Origin: Pterois miles
Lineage: Eukaryota; Chordata; Actinopteri; Perciformes; Scorpaenidae
Direction of reading: 5' to 3'
NCBI GenBank assembly: GCA_947000775.1
Contig: CAMQGK010000052.1
Span: 31,278,501 to 31,342,500, forward strand
DNA: 64,000 nucleotides
Positions 61,601 to 64,000 of the stretch are shown piece after piece (positions within the stretch are counted from its first letter, which is position 1; the number at the start of each line of letters is the position of its first letter). The notes beneath the pieces were generated by a model. That model had not been told where the DNA came from and searched no databases. It was given only the letters and a program-made list of their open reading frames with translations. The position numbers and the translations under genes were made by a program.

Positions 61601-62880
61601 ATTCACTGTCTCCAGTTCACCGTCAGGAGAGTTACTGTAGCAGCCACGGTGCTGGGTTCACTGTCTCCAGTTCACCGTCAGGAGAGTTACTGTAGCAGCC
61701 ACGGTGCTGGGTTCACTGTCTCCAGTTCACCGTCAGGAGAGTTACTGTAGCAGCCACGGTGCTGCGTTCACTGTCTCCAGTTCACCGTCTAGAGAGTTTC
61801 TGATTTAACTTTACACCACTTTAAAGTGGTGCTTTTGTGTGGTTCTTTGTGGATAAACTCATTTAGTCAACTGACAGCCCTAATGAAGACAGGGAAGTGT
61901 GTGTGTCAGAGAGTTTGCTGGTTAATTGCTAAATATCATCAAATAAACACGTCTCTCGCTGGTTGCTGCTACCACAACCTGCACACCTGTAGGATAAAGA
62001 GAAGAGCTTAAAGAAGGAGGGGTTTTCATTCAGTTTACATGACTAGAGGCTGTTGATTACCTTGGGAGGAGGGGTGCTGGGCTGCTGATAGCCACACAGA
62101 AACTGATGTGGGAGGAGAAGAGACAGCAGAATGAGAGGAGGAGGTGTGCCGTTAGTAAAAAGTCAGCACCGTGAGGAGACAGCAAAGAAGACAGCAAATG
62201 CCTTTAAAGTCATAACAAAAGGAAGCGAAAAATATTAGTCCACCAGAACAAGTATTAAAGGGATATTTTGGGTGTTTTGAAGAATATTTTCACCTGTTTT
62301 CCTTGCGGTGAGACAGTTAAACAGTCTGTGTTTCTGATGGGGAAGTGAAGCCGTCATCTACGTTCTCGCCAAAACAACCAGACTTTAGATTTTAAAAACA
62401 GGAATTTCAGTTTGCAGAACACAGGAGTTGCTGGTCTACCGCTGCCTCGAGCGGTTAGTTTGTTTGTGTTATTGCGTGGCTTTGGTTAGTTTGGATTCTT
62501 CAGAGGCACACACAGTGTTCTGTGGGGTAAAATTACAGGTTTTTTCAATGGAGTCTGGTGGCTTTAAAGAGAGCATACATGGATACGAAAGGGCTGGCTC
62601 CCATGTTAGTACTCCTGTCTGTCTCTCCAAACTGGGGCGTGTTGACCATTATCTACTGTAGGTAATACACTGACTATGGATAAGTACCTGATACAACCCC
62701 ACTTCAAAACACTCAAACTATCCTTTTAAAACAAGCAAAATGTCATGGGTGTTACAGTATTGGTTGGTCTCACCATGGCCACATCAGCCTGGAAGATCTG
62801 CTTGATGAACTTGTTCTTGGACGAGTGGACGAGCTGGATGATGTCCGTGTGGAGGCTGTCTCGGTTTTTCTCCAGGAAGC
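31833..62880 (-). CDS. myo7a: Myosin VIIa heavy chain, 3' part of gene (about 1,630 codons over 34-35 exons)
   Basis: Unconventional myosin VIIa is an actin-based motor of hair-cell stereocilia and of retinal pigment epithelium and photoreceptors; its loss causes Usher 1B in humans and the mariner phenotype in zebrafish. Read on the minus strand, the exons encode in order: the end of the motor with loop 2 and converter (62880-57998), five IQ motifs (57532-56113), a charged ER/K-rich single helix (54029-53712), MyTH4-1 (52606-47787), FERM1 (46835-43604), SH3 (43467-43277), MyTH4-2 (42603-40241) and FERM2 (40147-31833). Myosin VIIa rather than VIIb is indicated by the tail sequence [11 protein letters not shown] and by the SH3 segment GDLIILDEHSGEHVMNSGW. 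The first ~560 codons lie outside the window. All junctions are GT-AG except one AT-AC intron. One exon carries a +1 frameshift. The ~40-residue insertion of the long human isoform, in FERM1, is absent. Which teleost paralogue this is cannot be told here. Confidence 0.96.
31940..32065 (-). repeat. Fragment of a teleost dispersed repeat
   Basis: AGAATCAGAAACAGGTTTAT followed by CACATATGAGGAATTTGACT resembles the 3' part of a common fish retroposon. It lies in the last intron. Confidence 0.4.
32066..33432 (-). other. Last myo7a intron, no further features recognised
   Basis: AT-rich intronic sequence between the two last coding exons. No open frame with recognisable domains. Confidence 0.5.
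33433..33552 (-). CDS. myo7a: myo7a exon: FERM2, F3 lobe
   Basis: 40 codons, phase 0. [20 protein letters not shown] then [20 protein letters not shown]. The [11 protein letters not shown] version identifies MYO7A; MYO7B has a clearly different sequence here. Confidence 0.97.
34142..34225 (-). CDS. myo7a: myo7a exon: FERM2, F3 lobe
   Basis: 28 codons, phase 0: QTTDPNYPETLLIAINKHGV then SLIDPKSK. First strands of the F3 lobe. Confidence 0.96.
35220..35336 (-). CDS. myo7a: myo7a exon: FERM2
   Basis: 39 codons, phase 0: SIMSLFNKHSGKTRDEAKLS then FLKIIYKWTTFGSAFFEVK. Donor GTAAAG. Confidence 0.96.
36378..36563 (-). CDS. myo7a: myo7a exon: FERM2, F2 lobe
   Basis: 62 codons, phase 0. ELPKYLRGYHKCSREEVYQL, AALIYRVKFEEDKS and LVPQDQIRHLSPDDWKR are close to mammalian MYO7A. 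Donor GTGAGC. Confidence 0.97.
37507..37613 (-). CDS. myo7a: myo7a exon: FERM2, F2 lobe
   Basis: Two bases plus 35 codons: VVPSLTYQVFFMKKLWTNTV then PGKDSMADSIFHYYQ. Donor GTGAGT. Confidence 0.96.
37699..37786 (-). CDS. myo7a: myo7a exon: FERM2
   Basis: 29 codons plus one base: VISVPDGDFFFDFVRHLTDW then IKKARHVKD. Conserved F1-F2 segment. Confidence 0.95.
38228..38345 (+). mobile_element. Fragment of the TTAA-ended MITE family also at 62255
   Basis: AAAGGGACAGTTTGGGTGTT followed by TTGAAGTGGGATTGTACGAG matches one terminus of the complete element at 62255-62728. The other end is missing. Confidence 0.6.
38597..38710 (-). CDS. myo7a: myo7a exon: FERM2, F1 lobe
   Basis: 38 codons, phase 0: VFEVESSTKAKDFCHNISGR then LLLKSSEGFSLFVKITDK. 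Acceptor GTTGTCAG, donor GTGACG. Confidence 0.96.
38770..39480 (+). repeat. AT-rich tandem repeat with (ATT)n
   Basis: Several units of TACAGTGGGTTTTATTTTAT, GTCTTATTTATT and a variable (ATT)n. They are clear at 38820-38960 and then increasingly diverged to about 39480. They lie in the intron between the exons at 38710 and 40042; the frames read through it are artefacts. Confidence 0.85.
40042..40147 (-). CDS. myo7a: myo7a exon: FERM2 start
   Basis: One base plus 35 codons, [20 protein letters not shown] then TQIFHKVYFPDDSDE. Start of the F1 lobe of the second FERM domain, the region that binds harmonin and other Usher partners. Donor GTCAGT. Confidence 0.96.
40241..40396 (-). CDS. myo7a: myo7a exon: MyTH4-2 end
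   Basis: One base, 51 codons, two bases: FSEEKGWELLWLCTGLFPPS, NILLPHVQKFLQAKK, and PDCMQRLQKAL. Terminal helices of MyTH4-2. Confidence 0.95.
41155..41308 (-). CDS. myo7a: myo7a exon: MyTH4-2, begins after an AC acceptor
   Basis: Two bases, 50 codons, two bases. VMKYMGDYPSKRVRSVNELT and KDEIFCQILKQLTDNHI carry the MyTH4 signature. The only AG upstream, at GATGAAG, would drop residues and break the frame. An AC acceptor preceded by the U12 branch element TCCTTGAC joins in frame. Donor GTAAGT. Confidence 0.95.
41309..41825 (-). other. U12-type AT-AC intron of myo7a (517 bases)
   Basis: The intron starts ATATCCTTTA (41825 downward), the canonical U12 AT-AC donor. It ends AC at 41310-41309. 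The branch element TCCTTGAC lies at 41327-41320; its branch A (41321) is 12 bases from the last intron base, within the tight spacing typical of minor introns. There is no usable pyrimidine tract plus AG. The only splice that restores the conserved protein frame uses these sites. Confidence 0.94.
41826..41983 (-). CDS. myo7a: myo7a exon: MyTH4-2, ends at an AT-AC donor
   Basis: One base, 52 codons, one base. PPPKSTLSRVMISKNRAKER, WSCTREPIKQPLLKK and EELSQEACLAFI belong to MyTH4-2. No GT donor exists at the end. The exon stops at ATC G and the intron begins ATATCCTTT, the consensus 5' splice site of U12-type AT-AC introns. The split codon becomes GCT (Ala), restoring LAFIAVMKYMGDY as in mammals (LAFIAVLKYMGDY). 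Confidence 0.95.
42603..42727 (-). CDS. myo7a: myo7a exon: SH3 to MyTH4-2 linker
   Basis: 41 codons plus two bases. ALVTMTPDQRRESI begins it; AYTLEEYSYDYF ends it, the conserved start of MyTH4-2. The middle (LSQTNVSNIEDKT) is divergent from mammals. Confidence 0.95.
42762..42939 (+). mobile_element. Tc1/mariner fragment (left end)
   Basis: CGATCAGCCATAACATTAAC is the terminal sequence of a fish Tc1-like family. It is followed by diverged TTATCTCGTCACAGTGG and GGCAAGCGTAAGGATGTGAG, the start of its transposase region. Only the first ~180 bp remain. Confidence 0.7.
43040..43096 (+). repeat. Retroposon 3' tail with TATCT repeats
   Basis: TTTCTCTCCGGGGATTAATA AAGG, then CATCTTATCTTATCTTATCT. 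A short tail of a kind common in fish SINE/LINE copies. The reverse type occurs at 53632-53690. Confidence 0.5.
43277..43467 (-). CDS. myo7a: myo7a exon: SH3 domain
   Basis: Two bases plus 63 codons. FSKGDLIILDEHSGEHVMNS, GWAHGINDRTKQRGDFPADC and VYVLP form the SH3 domain between the two MyTH4-FERM units. The aromatic and acidic positions characteristic of MYO7A are kept, unlike the divergent SH3 of MYO7B. Confidence 0.97.
43604..43773 (-). CDS. myo7a: myo7a exon: FERM1, end of F3
   Basis: One base, 56 codons, one base. GGKLQGQSFTLATIKGDEYT and AEDIRDLVVTFLEGL close the F3 lobe. SSSR joins directly to GGK, as in the shorter human isoform, without the ~40-residue insertion of the long one. 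Confidence 0.96.
44204..44690 (-). mobile_element. Tc1/mariner remnant, internally deleted
   Basis: It starts CACCGATCAGCCATAACATT ATG (terminal repeat). It then contains, in minus orientation, decayed transposase segments such as GATCGAGCATCTGTGGGATG, ATGGCACCAGGATGCACTAT and CCGCAGACCGGTCAGGG. There is no intact frame and the second terminus is not found. It lies in the intron between 43773 and 44856. Confidence 0.8.
44752..44803 (+). repeat. Short dispersed repeat fragment
   Basis: CATTATCCCTAACCACTTAT CCCATTCGGGGTCACAGGGG resembles a widespread fish repeat. Class not determined. Confidence 0.35.
44856..44982 (-). CDS. myo7a: myo7a exon: FERM1, F3 lobe
   Basis: Two bases, 41 codons and two bases: [20 protein letters not shown] then DEQEQVLLELSFPEI and TAVSSS. 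It is almost identical to mammalian MYO7A F3 (PH-like) strands. Confidence 0.96.
45055..45172 (-). CDS. myo7a: myo7a exon: FERM1
   Basis: 39 codons plus one base. It contains QRVKEDVVDFARLKWPLLFS and RFYEAFKFS, the F2-F3 connection of FERM1. Acceptor CTCTGCAG. Confidence 0.95.
45248..45418 (-). CDS. myo7a: myo7a exon: FERM1, F2 lobe
   Basis: 57 codons, phase 0, EEDLAELASQQYYVDYGSEI through PSYIPDREI to INSHKK. This is the helical F2 lobe of the first FERM domain. The next junction follows the double lysine, with a GTACCC donor. Confidence 0.96.
46286..46514 (-). CDS. myo7a: myo7a exon: FERM1, with a +1 frameshift in a G run
   Basis: The exon reads VSSLGSGSDHVMDAVSQCEQ through DDYVATNLVYQQIVRG in one frame and then VKFGEYRCER in the next frame. 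Its length is 229 nt, whereas the flanking phases require 228. The switch falls in a run of seven G (plus-strand C at 46315-46321) where six would keep the frame. As written, translation would stop a few codons later. Because every other exon is intact, a homopolymer miscall or a private allele is more likely than a dead gene. Confidence 0.93.
46662..46835 (-). CDS. myo7a: myo7a exon: FERM1, F1 lobe
   Basis: 58 codons, phase 0. [20 protein letters not shown] begins the ubiquitin-like F1 lobe; it ends RFGFSLYIALFDK. Nearly identical to mammalian MYO7A. Confidence 0.97.
47032..47110 (+). mobile_element. hAT-like element end fragment
   Basis: GTGCTGCACAGTTAAGGCCA AAATGATAATCACAATTATT, then GATCAATATTGAGATC. 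I recognise this pattern from decayed hAT-type elements in fish, from memory. It lies in the intron between 46835 and 47787. Confidence 0.45.
47787..47906 (-). CDS. myo7a: myo7a exon: end of MyTH4-1
   Basis: 40 codons, phase 0, starting YLRTFLNNGPPGYAPYCEER and ending TQPPSWLELQ, the C-terminal helices of MyTH4-1 before FERM1. Acceptor GTTCAG, donor GTACTG. Confidence 0.95.
47907..50350 (-). other. Longest tail-region myo7a intron (2,444 bases)
   Basis: No gene is supported. 48590-48740 (AATCCAAGGCACTCTGTAGT, ATGCCTTTATTTTACATGGC, then CTTCATCAGG) looks like a retroelement remnant of uncertain class. Open frames up to 105 codons in 48793-50195 show no domains. Confidence 0.5.
50351..50477 (-). 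CDS. myo7a: myo7a exon: MyTH4-1
   Basis: One base plus 42 codons, DEIYCQICKQLTQNPSKSSH then ARGWILLSLCVGCFSPSEKF and VK. The RDEIYCQI...W.L family signature of MyTH4 domains is present. Donor GTAAGA. The next intron is the longest in the tail-coding part (2,444 bases). Confidence 0.95.
50655..50820 (+). repeat. Fragment of a teleost dispersed repeat
   Basis: AAAGGAGCACTCTGCCAATT begins a sequence of a type often seen in fish introns. No ends are defined. Confidence 0.35.
50822..50949 (-). CDS. myo7a: myo7a exon: MyTH4-1
   Basis: 42 codons plus two bases. It contains [20 protein letters not shown] and NGILRPAL, conserved in MyTH4-1. The split arginine is completed by the next exon. Confidence 0.96.
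51923..52012 (-). CDS. myo7a: myo7a exon: MyTH4-1, basic insert
   Basis: 30 codons, phase 0. NSSIDSQKRNSIRHKLVSLT is followed by LKRKSKITEE, a basic segment of the first MyTH4 domain. The N-terminal ten residues differ from mammals; the rest is conserved. Confidence 0.93.
52099..52275 (-). CDS. myo7a: myo7a exon: MyTH4-1
   Basis: 59 codons, phase 0. It contains AALAVWITVLRFMGDLPEPK and KIPVMTKIYETLGKRTYKRE, conserved core helices of the first MyTH4 domain, which in this family helps bind cargo such as SANS (USH1G). Confidence 0.96.
52397..52606 (-). CDS. myo7a: myo7a exon: acidic linker and start of MyTH4-1
   Basis: 70 codons, phase 0. The acidic stretch PLPDEEDEDLSDYKFSKF is followed by ATYFQGVSTHTYIRRPLKQP and LLFHEDEGDQL, the entry to the first MyTH4 domain. 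Donor GTGAGA. Confidence 0.96.
52775..53247 (-). mobile_element. Decayed hAT-like element
   Basis: CTTGACCTCTGACCTCCAGA, AGACATGCCCACTTTATAAT and GGCAGCTGTTGTTGCCTGTT lead to a right end AAATTGATTGACAGTCCTAA. On the minus strand this gives the GACTGTCAATC terminus that I recognise from percomorph hAT-type repeats. No coding capacity; in the intron between 52606 and 53712. Confidence 0.55.
53632..53690 (+). repeat. Retroposon tail with AGATA repeats
   Basis: AAGATAAGATAAGATAAGAT ATTCCTTTATTAGTCCCACA GTGG ends 22 bases from the donor of the exon at 53712. Confidence 0.5.
53712..54029 (-). CDS. myo7a: myo7a exon: charged single alpha-helix and linker
   Basis: 106 codons, phase 0. A long run rich in E, R, K and Q (for example AERKHQERLVQLAQQQEERE) forms the single-alpha-helix region after the IQ motifs. 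It is followed by HSDMVDRMFGFLG and DGQAPAGFE, a signature linker of myosin VIIa. Other open frames seen across this GC-rich exon are shadows. Confidence 0.96.
54770..54905 (-). repeat. Teleost dispersed repeat (GCTAAGCTAAGCTAAC family), fragment
   Basis: CTCCTGTTTCCAGTTTTTAT, CTAAGCTAAGCTAACTGG and GTAGCTTCATATTTAGC. The same words occur at 55617-55735, 58540-58580 and, in the other orientation and longer, at 59080-59450. Confidence 0.6.
54909..55562. mobile_element. Possible Harbinger-like MITE
   Basis: It is bounded by GGCCTTTACACACCGG and, on the other strand, GGGCCCAGACACACCAAACCGG, with an internal ACACACCAAGCCGACGGTCG. The class is suggested by resemblance to known fish Harbinger-type repeats. 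Target duplication not established. Confidence 0.4.
55579..55618. repeat. (TA)n microsatellite
   Basis: ATATATGTATATGTATATAT followed by a run of AT, in the intron between 54029 and 56113. Confidence 0.9.
55617..55735 (-). repeat. Teleost dispersed repeat (GCTAAGCTA family), fragment
   Basis: CCCTGTTTCCAGTCTTCATG CTAAGCTATG and GTTGTAGCTTCATGTTTAG match the repeat at 54770-54905. Confidence 0.6.
56113..56331 (-). CDS. myo7a: myo7a exon: IQ3 to IQ5
   Basis: 73 codons, phase 0. It contains FLRLQAVYRSRK, HIQARCRGFLIRQTF and LQAYTRGMIARRLYQRLRAE, the remaining light-chain binding motifs of the lever arm. Donor GTAAAA. Confidence 0.95.
56463..56547 (-). CDS. myo7a: myo7a exon: IQ2
   Basis: One base plus 28 codons, KHFLRLRSAVLCIQKVWRGY then RCRKNYQI. 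This holds the second IQ motif (IQKVWRGYRCRK). Donor GTGAGT, acceptor TGTCATAG. Confidence 0.94.
57438..57532 (-). CDS. myo7a: myo7a exon: lever arm start, IQ1
   Basis: 31 codons plus two bases. It starts DHHDMQLEIERDKGI and contains IQKAVRG, the first IQ motif for a calmodulin-type light chain. The open codon AG is completed by G of the next exon. Confidence 0.93.
57660..57925. mobile_element. Rearranged copy of the 62255 MITE family with an internal inverted repeat
   Basis: It carries GCCACCAGACTCCATTCATA and GGTCTACCGCTGCCTC as in the element at 62255-62728. Here the second word is present as a perfect 16-bp inverted pair at 57789-57804 and 57879-57894. Confidence 0.6.
57950..57996. repeat. 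CA/GCAC microsatellite beside a donor site
   Basis: GCGCACACACACGCACGCAC and following CACACA. On the minus strand it starts immediately after the donor of the exon at 57998-58090. Confidence 0.9.
57998..58090 (-). CDS. myo7a: myo7a exon: converter end
   Basis: 31 codons, phase 0, EDLRGTCQQI to DDWQIGKTKIFLK, the converter end just before the lever arm. The donor GTTGTG abuts a CA-rich microsatellite on the intron side. Confidence 0.95.
58254..58400 (+). mobile_element. tRNA-derived SINE
   Basis: It starts GGGGCAGTAGCTCAGCCCGT. A box A-like TAGCTCAGCCCGTAGG is at 58261-58276 and a box B-like AGTTCAAGTCC at 58305-58315, the RNA polymerase III promoter of tRNA-type SINEs. The body GGTAGCTGGAGAGGTGCC and CTTGAGCAAGGCACC belongs to a fish SINE family. 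It lies antisense in a myo7a intron and has no tRNA fold beyond the head. Confidence 0.85.
58540..58580 (-). repeat. Teleost dispersed repeat (GCTAAGCTAAGCT family), fragment
   Basis: CTGCTTCCAGTCTTTATGCT AAGCTAAGCTGACC. Confidence 0.55.
58777..58935 (-). CDS. myo7a: myo7a exon: relay/SH1-SH2 helices to converter
   Basis: 53 codons, phase 0. It contains [20 protein letters not shown], the conserved segment of the motor through the SH helices into the converter, and ends PGVKPAHKQ. The donor is GTCAAT, weaker than its neighbours but in the expected place. Confidence 0.96.
59080..59450 (+). repeat. Teleost dispersed repeat (GCTAAGCTA family), fullest copy
   Basis: GGGAAATATGCTTATTAGCT, TGAGAGTTAGATAAGAAGAA, CAGCAGCTGGTTAGCTTAGC, TTAGCACAAAGACTGGAAAC and TTAATTAGTGAGCTTTAAAA occur in the order that I know from percomorph repeats. 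No protein is encoded. Confidence 0.65.
59603..59740 (-). CDS. myo7a: myo7a exon: loop 2 end and lower 50K/SH1 helix region
   Basis: 46 codons, phase 0 at both ends, starting GAETRKRSPTLSSQF and containing the highly conserved CQPFFVRCIKPNE of myosin motors. The acceptor is TTTTCAG and the donor GTGAGA. It matches mammalian MYO7A closely. Confidence 0.96.
59741..62060 (-). other. myo7a intron between the loop-2 candidate exon and the next exon
   Basis: No gene supported. It contains C and A runs (61068-61077, 61159-61183) and the 55-bp minisatellite. Confidence 0.6.
61281..61800 (+). repeat. 55-bp minisatellite, about 9.5 copies
   Basis: The unit is GTTACTGTAGCAGCCATGGT, GCTGCATTCACTGTCTCCAG, TTCACCGTCTGGAGA. 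GTTACTGTAG starts at 61301, 61356, 61411, 61466, 61521, 61576, 61631, 61686 and 61741, exactly 55 bp apart. Variants are CCACGGTGCTGGG and CGTCAGG in the last units. It lies about 260 bases from the candidate exon. Confidence 0.96.
62061..62102 (-). CDS. myo7a: Candidate 14-codon cassette exon in myosin loop 2
   Basis: A 42-nt segment lies between a strong acceptor (long CT tract ending CCCACATCAG) and a GTAATC donor. It reads FLCGYQQPSTPPPK. Both neighbouring exons are in phase 0 (VAM before, GAETRKR after), so including it keeps the frame and puts 14 residues into the actin-binding loop at the 50K/20K junction. The mammalian protein as I know it joins VAM directly to GAETRKR. It could therefore be an alternative exon of fish myosin VIIa, or a chance pair of splice sites. 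Confidence 0.6.
62255..62728. mobile_element. Complete TTAA-ended MITE
   Basis: It has inverted ends TTAAAGGGATATTTTGGGTG TTTTGAAG and, on the minus strand, TTAAAAGGATAGTTTGAGTG TTTTGAAG. Inside are GGTCTACCGCTGCCTCGAGC and CAGTTTGGAGAGACAGACAG (minus). TTAA at both ends suggests piggyBac-type mobilisation. The right end is about 45 bases from the exon at 62774. Confidence 0.7.
62774..62880 (-). CDS. myo7a: myo7a exon: motor domain, end of the 50K region
   Basis: This is the most upstream exon in the window. After two bases completing a glycine codon it reads FLEKNRDSLH and ends FQADVAM with a phase-0 GTGAGA donor. The acceptor is CCTCCAG after a pyrimidine-rich stretch. It encodes the helix leading to loop 2. 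The preceding exon (ending near YYETQG) is not in the window. Confidence 0.95.
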
Positions 62881-64000
62881 CTGGAGGAAGGATGGGGAGA
62901 GAGATGCTATAAGGTCATTTCTGGTCTGAACCAAGGAGAAAAAAGAAAGTACCACCTCGTGGCTGGATGCCTCCGTCAACCAGTCAAAGTTACAGTTTAC
63001 ATCCATGTCTAGGGATGTCACGATACCAAAAATTTAGTGGTTGATACCACTACCAGTGAATTTCCACGAGTCTCAACACCAATTCAATACCACAGTAAAA
63101 AACAATATACAAAATACATATACTTCAACATAAACTCCTTTATTACTATTAGCATACTGTTTTTTTAGGAAGTTAAACAGCTCATAATTCCCTCTCTATT
63201 ATCTATTCTATATTCTCCTATGATCTATGATCTTCAAACAACTGGATTCACTTGAGTTTCTAGACAAATACTACATTTTACAAGATTACATTAGAACACA
63301 CATTAGATAACGTTAAAATTTACCTCCACCTTACTTCACCCAGCACTCTTTTTTACGCATCATAATGTAAGTCAATAGCACCTCCCAGGTTGAAATCGAC
63401 AGGACGAGCGGTAATTAGCCGTAGCTGTTAGCAGAGAGTGAGCAGCGCAGTCCTGCGTGGAGCTAACAGCTAACGTTATAACCAGCTCGATTTCAACATA
63501 GATTTGTTCTTCATCATTTTATCCTGTTAAATTGTCATAATTAGCATATGAATTCTTCAGTTATGACCAAAAACATGTTTTTTTTTTTTTTGCCGATATC
63601 TTTGGCTTTTTTCTCCATTTGATAAAATATAACAGCTTAATATTAACAAATGATACACAAAATTTCTTAACTTCAGTAAACATTTATTTTATGGTCTGTC
63701 TCTCCAATCTGCAGTTTGTGTCTGCACGGTTTCCCCCAGTTAGGACGTTGGTCTTCTCATGCACGCTTGCAAAGGTTAATCAGGTTAACCCACTGGGCTG
63801 CAACACTGATGTCTGCTGGCAGACGGCAATTTGATTGACACAAGGGGCGGAGTCACGCGTTCTACAGCAACAACACTGGGCTGCCTGCAGATGCGCCTTC
63901 TTGCTAACCGGCCGAAGCTGGTTAATGTGGGTACACGTGTAAAATGAGTCGGAATGGAGGAAACTGTAATGATGAGGAAGAACAAATACACCAATCCACT
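62881..64000 (-). other. myo7a intron running off the window
   Basis: No motor-domain exon was found on the minus strand here. 63008-63110 (GGGATGTCACGATACCAAAA, GTCTCAACACCAATTCAATA) resembles a hAT-type repeat end. The remainder is unremarkable, with a T run at 63579-63591. Confidence 0.6.

Noticed and set aside
31833..62880. Assignment to myosin VIIb
   Set aside because: The SH3, MyTH4-2 and final FERM sequences match MYO7A-specific residues (for example [11 protein letters not shown]), not the divergent MYO7B versions.

Overview
The window is nuclear DNA from a fish, most likely a ray-finned (percomorph-like) teleost. It carries a vertebrate-type multi-exon myosin VIIa gene with short introns, Tc1/mariner fragments, a tRNA-type SINE, a Penelope-like remnant, and several dispersed repeats that I recognise from teleost genomes. 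It contains no bacterial operons, CRISPR arrays or viruses.

Layout. 1-1530 is an AT-rich satellite that switches orientation near 576. 1531-15855 is a satellite of about 157 bp per unit, interrupted by seven copies of one ~525-bp TA-flanked MITE; all seven sit at the same place in the unit. 15857-17140 is a decayed hAT-like element with a TTAA-flanked piggyBac-like MITE nested in it. 17165-25856 is an 8.7-kb array that is almost purely purine on the plus strand. It leaves huge but meaningless open frames on the minus strand. 26240-26563 is a 46/50-bp tandem repeat, 26800-27225 a Penelope-like remnant, and 27226-31139 has no gene that I can support.

31833-62880 (minus strand) is the 3' three quarters of a myosin VIIa gene (myo7a; whether myo7aa or myo7ab cannot be decided here). 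I resolved 34 coding exons plus one candidate cassette exon. They run from the end of the motor domain through converter, five IQ motifs, charged helix, MyTH4-FERM, SH3 and MyTH4-FERM to the stop codon. The first ~560 codons lie beyond 64000. All exon phases fit, with one exception: a one-base excess in a G run in the exon at 46286-46514.

Main points of interest: (1) the intron between 41983 and 41155 is a minor-spliceosome AT-AC intron with a textbook donor and branch site; (2) a 42-nt in-phase exon at 62061-62102 would add 14 residues to actin-binding loop 2; (3) the G-run frameshift; (4) a satellite-plus-MITE higher-order repeat. I found no wholly new biological system. Novelty of any item was not tested, because no database search was possible.
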